From positions 1-41,597 of the forward strand of contig ONBA01000025.1 in assembly GCA_900315975.1 (NCBI GenBank): a stretch of DNA of 41,597 nt, read 5' to 3'. Under the pieces are notes generated by a model. That model had not been told where the DNA came from and searched no databases. It saw only the letters and a list, made by a program, of their open reading frames with translations. The stretch comes from an uncultured Ruminococcus sp. Its GTDB lineage: Bacteria; Bacillota_A; Clostridia; Oscillospirales; Ruminococcaceae. Position numbers and translations under genes: made by a program. Positions 41,408 through 41,597 of the stretch are shown here, piece after piece. The number at the start of each line of letters is the position of its first letter. The first letter of the stretch is position 1.

Positions 41408-41503
41408 TGGGGAAAACCTTTCTGAGGAAAGGTTCCCGCTCATGGCGGCGGTCCCCTCTGTCAGCTACGCTGACATCTCCCCGCACTGCGGGGAGTCACC
41501 CCA
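41408..41503. repeat. Multi-hairpin intergenic repeat or structured RNA
   Basis: An outer pair TGGGG (41408-41412)/CCCCA (41499-41503) encloses three strong hairpins: AACCTTTC/GAAAGGTT (41415-41434), TGTCAGC/GCTGACA (41459-41475) and CTCCCCGC/GCGGGGAG (41477-41495). Such GC-rich, multiply folded blocks between genes are typical of dispersed REP-like or MITE-like repeats in gut Firmicutes. No coding capacity is seen. Confidence 0.6.
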
Positions 41504-41571
41504 GACCCCTTTCCAAAGACTTTATTATGGTTTTTTCCACAATGGTATAATCATCTTTCAAGGAAAACAAA

Positions 41572-41595
41572 TCCGGAAGCAGCAATGCTTCCGGA
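41572..41595 (-). terminator. Terminator of a minus-strand gene beyond the window
   Basis: TCCGGAAGC pairs with GCTTCCGGA across AGCAAT. On the minus strand the stem is followed by TTTGTTTTCC, implying a gene that ends just outside the window to the right. Confidence 0.65.
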
Positions 41596-41597
41596 CA

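Noticed and set aside
1..41597. CRISPR arrays, tRNA or rRNA genes
   Set aside because: No regularly spaced repeats, tRNA cloverleaf or rRNA-like sequence were noticed on either strand.

Overview
The window looks like a fibre-degrading gut Firmicute of the Ruminococcus / Oscillospiraceae type. The chromosomal genes use low-GC Gram-positive signals (AGGAGG ribosome sites, TTGACA/TATAAT promoters with 17-bp spacers). The glycolytic genes are strongly codon-biased, and one secreted peptidase ends in a dockerin, a module typical of cellulosome-forming ruminococci.

Layout. (1) 1-1436: the tail of a possible TasA/camelysin-like gene, then a chimeric gene whose first ~265 codons encode a membrane-anchored surface protein and whose last ~160 codons are the C-terminal part of a GGGtGRT-family protein. 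(2) 1437-22861: an integrative mobilizable element of about 21.5 kb. It is bounded by a perfect 34-bp direct repeat (1403-1436 and 22862-22895) formed by the 3' end of the GGGtGRT gene. Just inside each end lies a pair of TTGTCACCC repeats, likely integrase arm sites. Its mobility genes are a minimal relaxase and ribbon-helix-helix partner, a VirD4/HerA-like coupling ATPase behind a structured leader, an excisionase and a tyrosine integrase, plus a serine resolvase. Cargo: a STAND-type NTPase with a second tyrosine recombinase flanked by inverted repeats; an AT-rich surface operon ending in an L,D-transpeptidase that is separated from its membrane/SH3 half by one in-frame TGA; a DUF960 / zinc-ribbon amidoligase / 63-aa peptide / class-II glutamine amidotransferase / resolvase cluster; an orphan Phd-type antitoxin; and a DUF4869 plus P-loop/TOPRIM protein pair. 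(3) 22896-30205: chromosome beginning with the original GGGtGRT terminator, then a GH25 lysozyme lipoprotein and a tight operon of TerB-domain protein, BrxD-like (DUF2791) ATPase, small lipoprotein, Spx/ArsC-like protein and Lhr-like helicase. (4) 30237-32643, minus strand: frameshifted lipoprotein, 59-aa membrane protein, Maf and DUF1015. (5) 32892-37654: pgk, a TPR-like gene, tpiA, gpmI and a small gene. (6) 37786-41367: dockerin-bearing M23 peptidase, ThrE-type exporter, radical-SAM protein. (7) 41408-41595: a multi-hairpin intergenic repeat and a minus-strand terminator.

How the parts work together. Element genes would excise and circularise (Xis/Int), nick at an unseen oriT (relaxase/RHH) and dock to a helper conjugation machine through the coupling ATPase, since no mating-pore genes are present. 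The most novel candidates are the amidoligase/peptide/amidotransferase module, the DUF4869-TOPRIM pair, the TerB-BrxD-Lhr operon, the recombinase with flanking repeats next to the STAND NTPase, and the structured leader at 16374-16543. All functional statements come from reading motifs; no database search was run.
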